A model generated the notes under the pieces. The model was given only the letters and a program-made list of their open reading frames with translations. It was not told the origin of the DNA and made no database searches. DNA of 49,434 bases from CAYZUC01 sp964481705 (GTDB lineage: Bacteria; Bacillota; Clostridia; Lachnospirales; Lachnospiraceae): the NCBI GenBank assembly GCA_964481705.1, contig CAYZUC010000008.1:1-49434 (forward strand), in the 5' to 3' direction. Positions 48,436-49,434 of this stretch are shown here, one piece after another. A program made the translations under genes and the position numbers. Position 1 is the stretch's first letter, and each line of letters begins with the position of its first letter.

Positions 48436-49407
48436 TTGAAGCATCCTGTAAGGAAACTAATTTACAAATTCATACTACTAGGCATTCCGCTCTGGCTCCT
48501 TATGGCCTACACCTGGATTTTTCCCATGAACTATATGGCGATTGAGTACTCCATGTGGGCAGAGGAAAAGGCATATACAGAAAATGGACCTACTGCCCGT
48601 TCTTTGATACTCGGCGACTCCAGAGCAAAGTCCGGACTCATGCCGAATATGCTATCTGAAGATACGTATAACATGGCAGTGGGGGGTACCACAAGCATTG
48701 AAATGTATTATGCTCTGCAAAACTATCTTGCGCATCATGAGAGCCCTGAAAACATTATATTGATTTTCGCGCCGTATCACTTCTGTGATATTGATAACTG
48801 GAATCAGACCTTATACTATAACTACCTCTCTTTACCGGAGATCTGCGACGTATATCAGAATGCTTTCCGTACCGGAAATGACGTAATTCTATCAGATGGC
48901 TGGTTAACAGACAGCCTCTCCTATCGTTTGCGTTTGCCTAACAAATATTTGGCAGCAGAGTACAATGCACGATTTTCTGGCCGTGCTGCAGAGAATAAAA
49001 GCAAATATGAGTCCGTACAGAAGGACCTGGGATATACTGCATTCGGAACAGACCCTGGAAATGACGGCGGCAACTACGAAACACACCACGAGGAGTTTGA
49101 TTCCTCCGCACTTGTATTAGATTATTACGATAAGCTCCTAATGTTATGTAAACAAAACAACATTCAGGTTTTCATAGAACAGTCCCCCATTAATCAGGCC
49201 TCCGCTGATGTCATTACGGATGAGTTCTGGCGCGGTTATGAAGCCTTTATGGAAAGTACAAGTAAGAAATATCCCGAGTTTGTAGTAGAAAAAAAAGTAC
49301 CGGTATACGATAACCGCTACTTTGGTGATAACAACCACTTGAATCCGGAAGGCGCTGAACTATTCACTACAGATATCCTTCAAAAATACCCTGGATTATT
49401 TAAATGA
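48436..49407 (+). CDS. SGNH-like periplasmic/extracellular partner of the MBOAT protein
   Basis: A 323-residue protein anchored by one N-terminal helix (about 8-32 from the chosen start). Catalytic-type residues: LILGDSRAK (Ser about residue 62), then GDNNHLNPEG near the C-terminus (Asp about 298, His about 301), the Ser...Asp-x-x-His arrangement of SGNH/AlgX-like acetyltransferases. It likely completes transfer of the acyl group to the polymer. Start: an ATG at 48424 is in frame, but GGAG 6 nt before the TTG at 48436 and the leader layout seen at other genes favour TTG. The stop codon is the start of a G-rich palindrome. Confidence 0.82.
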   Translation: MKHPVRKLIYKFILLGIPLWLLMAYTWIFPMNYMAIEYSMWAEEKAYTENGPTARSLILGDSRAKSGLMPNMLSEDTYNMAVGGTTSIEMYYALQNYLAHHESPENIILIFAPYHFCDIDNWNQTLYYNYLSLPEICDVYQNAFRTGNDVILSDGWLTDSLSYRLRLPNKYLAAEYNARFSGRAAENKSKYESVQKDLGYTAFGTDPGNDGGNYETHHEEFDSSALVLDYYDKLLMLCKQNNIQVFIEQSPINQASADVITDEFWRGYEAFMESTSKKYPEFVVEKKVPVYDNRYFGDNNHLNPEGAELFTTDILQKYPGLFK

Positions 49408-49434
49408 AACATGGGGGACGGGGCTTGGTGTTTC
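49405..49434 (+). repeat. G-rich palindromic element, copy 2 (at window edge)
   Basis: Begins with the TGA stop of the SGNH gene and matches copy 1 at 34626-34655 with one base difference: GAAACAT, GGGGGACGGGGCTTG, then GTGTTTC. The window ends at the close of the palindrome, so any T run is not visible. Confidence 0.8.

Noticed and set aside
1..49434. tRNA, rRNA, CRISPR, insertion sequences or prophage
   Set aside because: No cloverleaf-like intergenic sequence, spacer-repeat array, transposase or phage structural gene was found by reading both strands.

Overview
This window reads as a chromosome segment from an anaerobic Firmicute of the Clostridia, most likely family Lachnospiraceae. The inference rests on gene content: an archaeal-type PurO beside a PurH reduced to its AICAR transformylase half, a DUF4250 protein, a COG2426 protein, a short DtxR-type regulator, and a low-G+C base composition with strong GGAG/AGGAGG ribosome binding sites. 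No rRNA, tRNA, CRISPR array, transposase or phage gene was seen. No search could be run, so the species is not named.

Region 1 (1-9.8 kb) is housekeeping: a malic enzyme cut by the window edge, rarA, a membrane-anchored polysaccharide deacetylase, a fused transporter-like/spermidine synthase-like protein, a metal-type DtxR regulator, a secreted Ig-like repeat protein, a uridine kinase-like protein, and a split purine-terminal module (separate AICAR transformylase and PurO) under what looks like a ZTP riboswitch. Region 2 (9.8-21.6 kb) holds a zinc-type ABC permease and binding lipoprotein without their ATPase, tag, a membrane acyltransferase, trkH-trkA with a KdpD-like kinase lacking a response regulator, and RNA-modification genes. 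Region 3 (21.6-22.4 kb) is a non-coding, four-unit, imperfect inverted repeat of about 675 bp. Region 4 (22.4-35.2 kb) is again mainly metabolic: a corrinoid-activator-like ATPase, clpB, nadE, hslO, a methyltransferase, two aminotransferases, the orphan zinc-type ABC ATPase and lepB.

Region 5 (35.2 kb to the end) is the accessory locus of interest. It encodes a complete predicted route to 2-aminoethylphosphonate (AEP): PEP mutase fused to a cytidylyltransferase-like domain, phosphonopyruvate decarboxylase, AEP transaminase, and a LicC/PntC-type nucleotidyltransferase that could make CMP-AEP. Around it lie two membrane sulfatase-fold proteins with a Thr nucleophile (LtaS/EptA-like), a YidC-like insertase domain fused to a CDP-glycerol:glycerophosphotransferase-like domain, and an MBOAT plus SGNH pair typical of polymer O-acylation. 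The working hypothesis is that these genes build and decorate a phosphonate-bearing, teichoic-acid-like or lipid-linked surface polymer, with the YidC-transferase fusion as the most unusual part.

Two dispersed signals cross these regions. Several genes share a leader in which the Shine-Dalgarno lies inside an in-frame upstream ATG or GTG four codons before the likely start; some copies carry a small TGCGC/GCGCA hairpin. A 29-30 nt G-rich palindromic element occurs twice, each copy beginning exactly at the TGA stop of the preceding gene.
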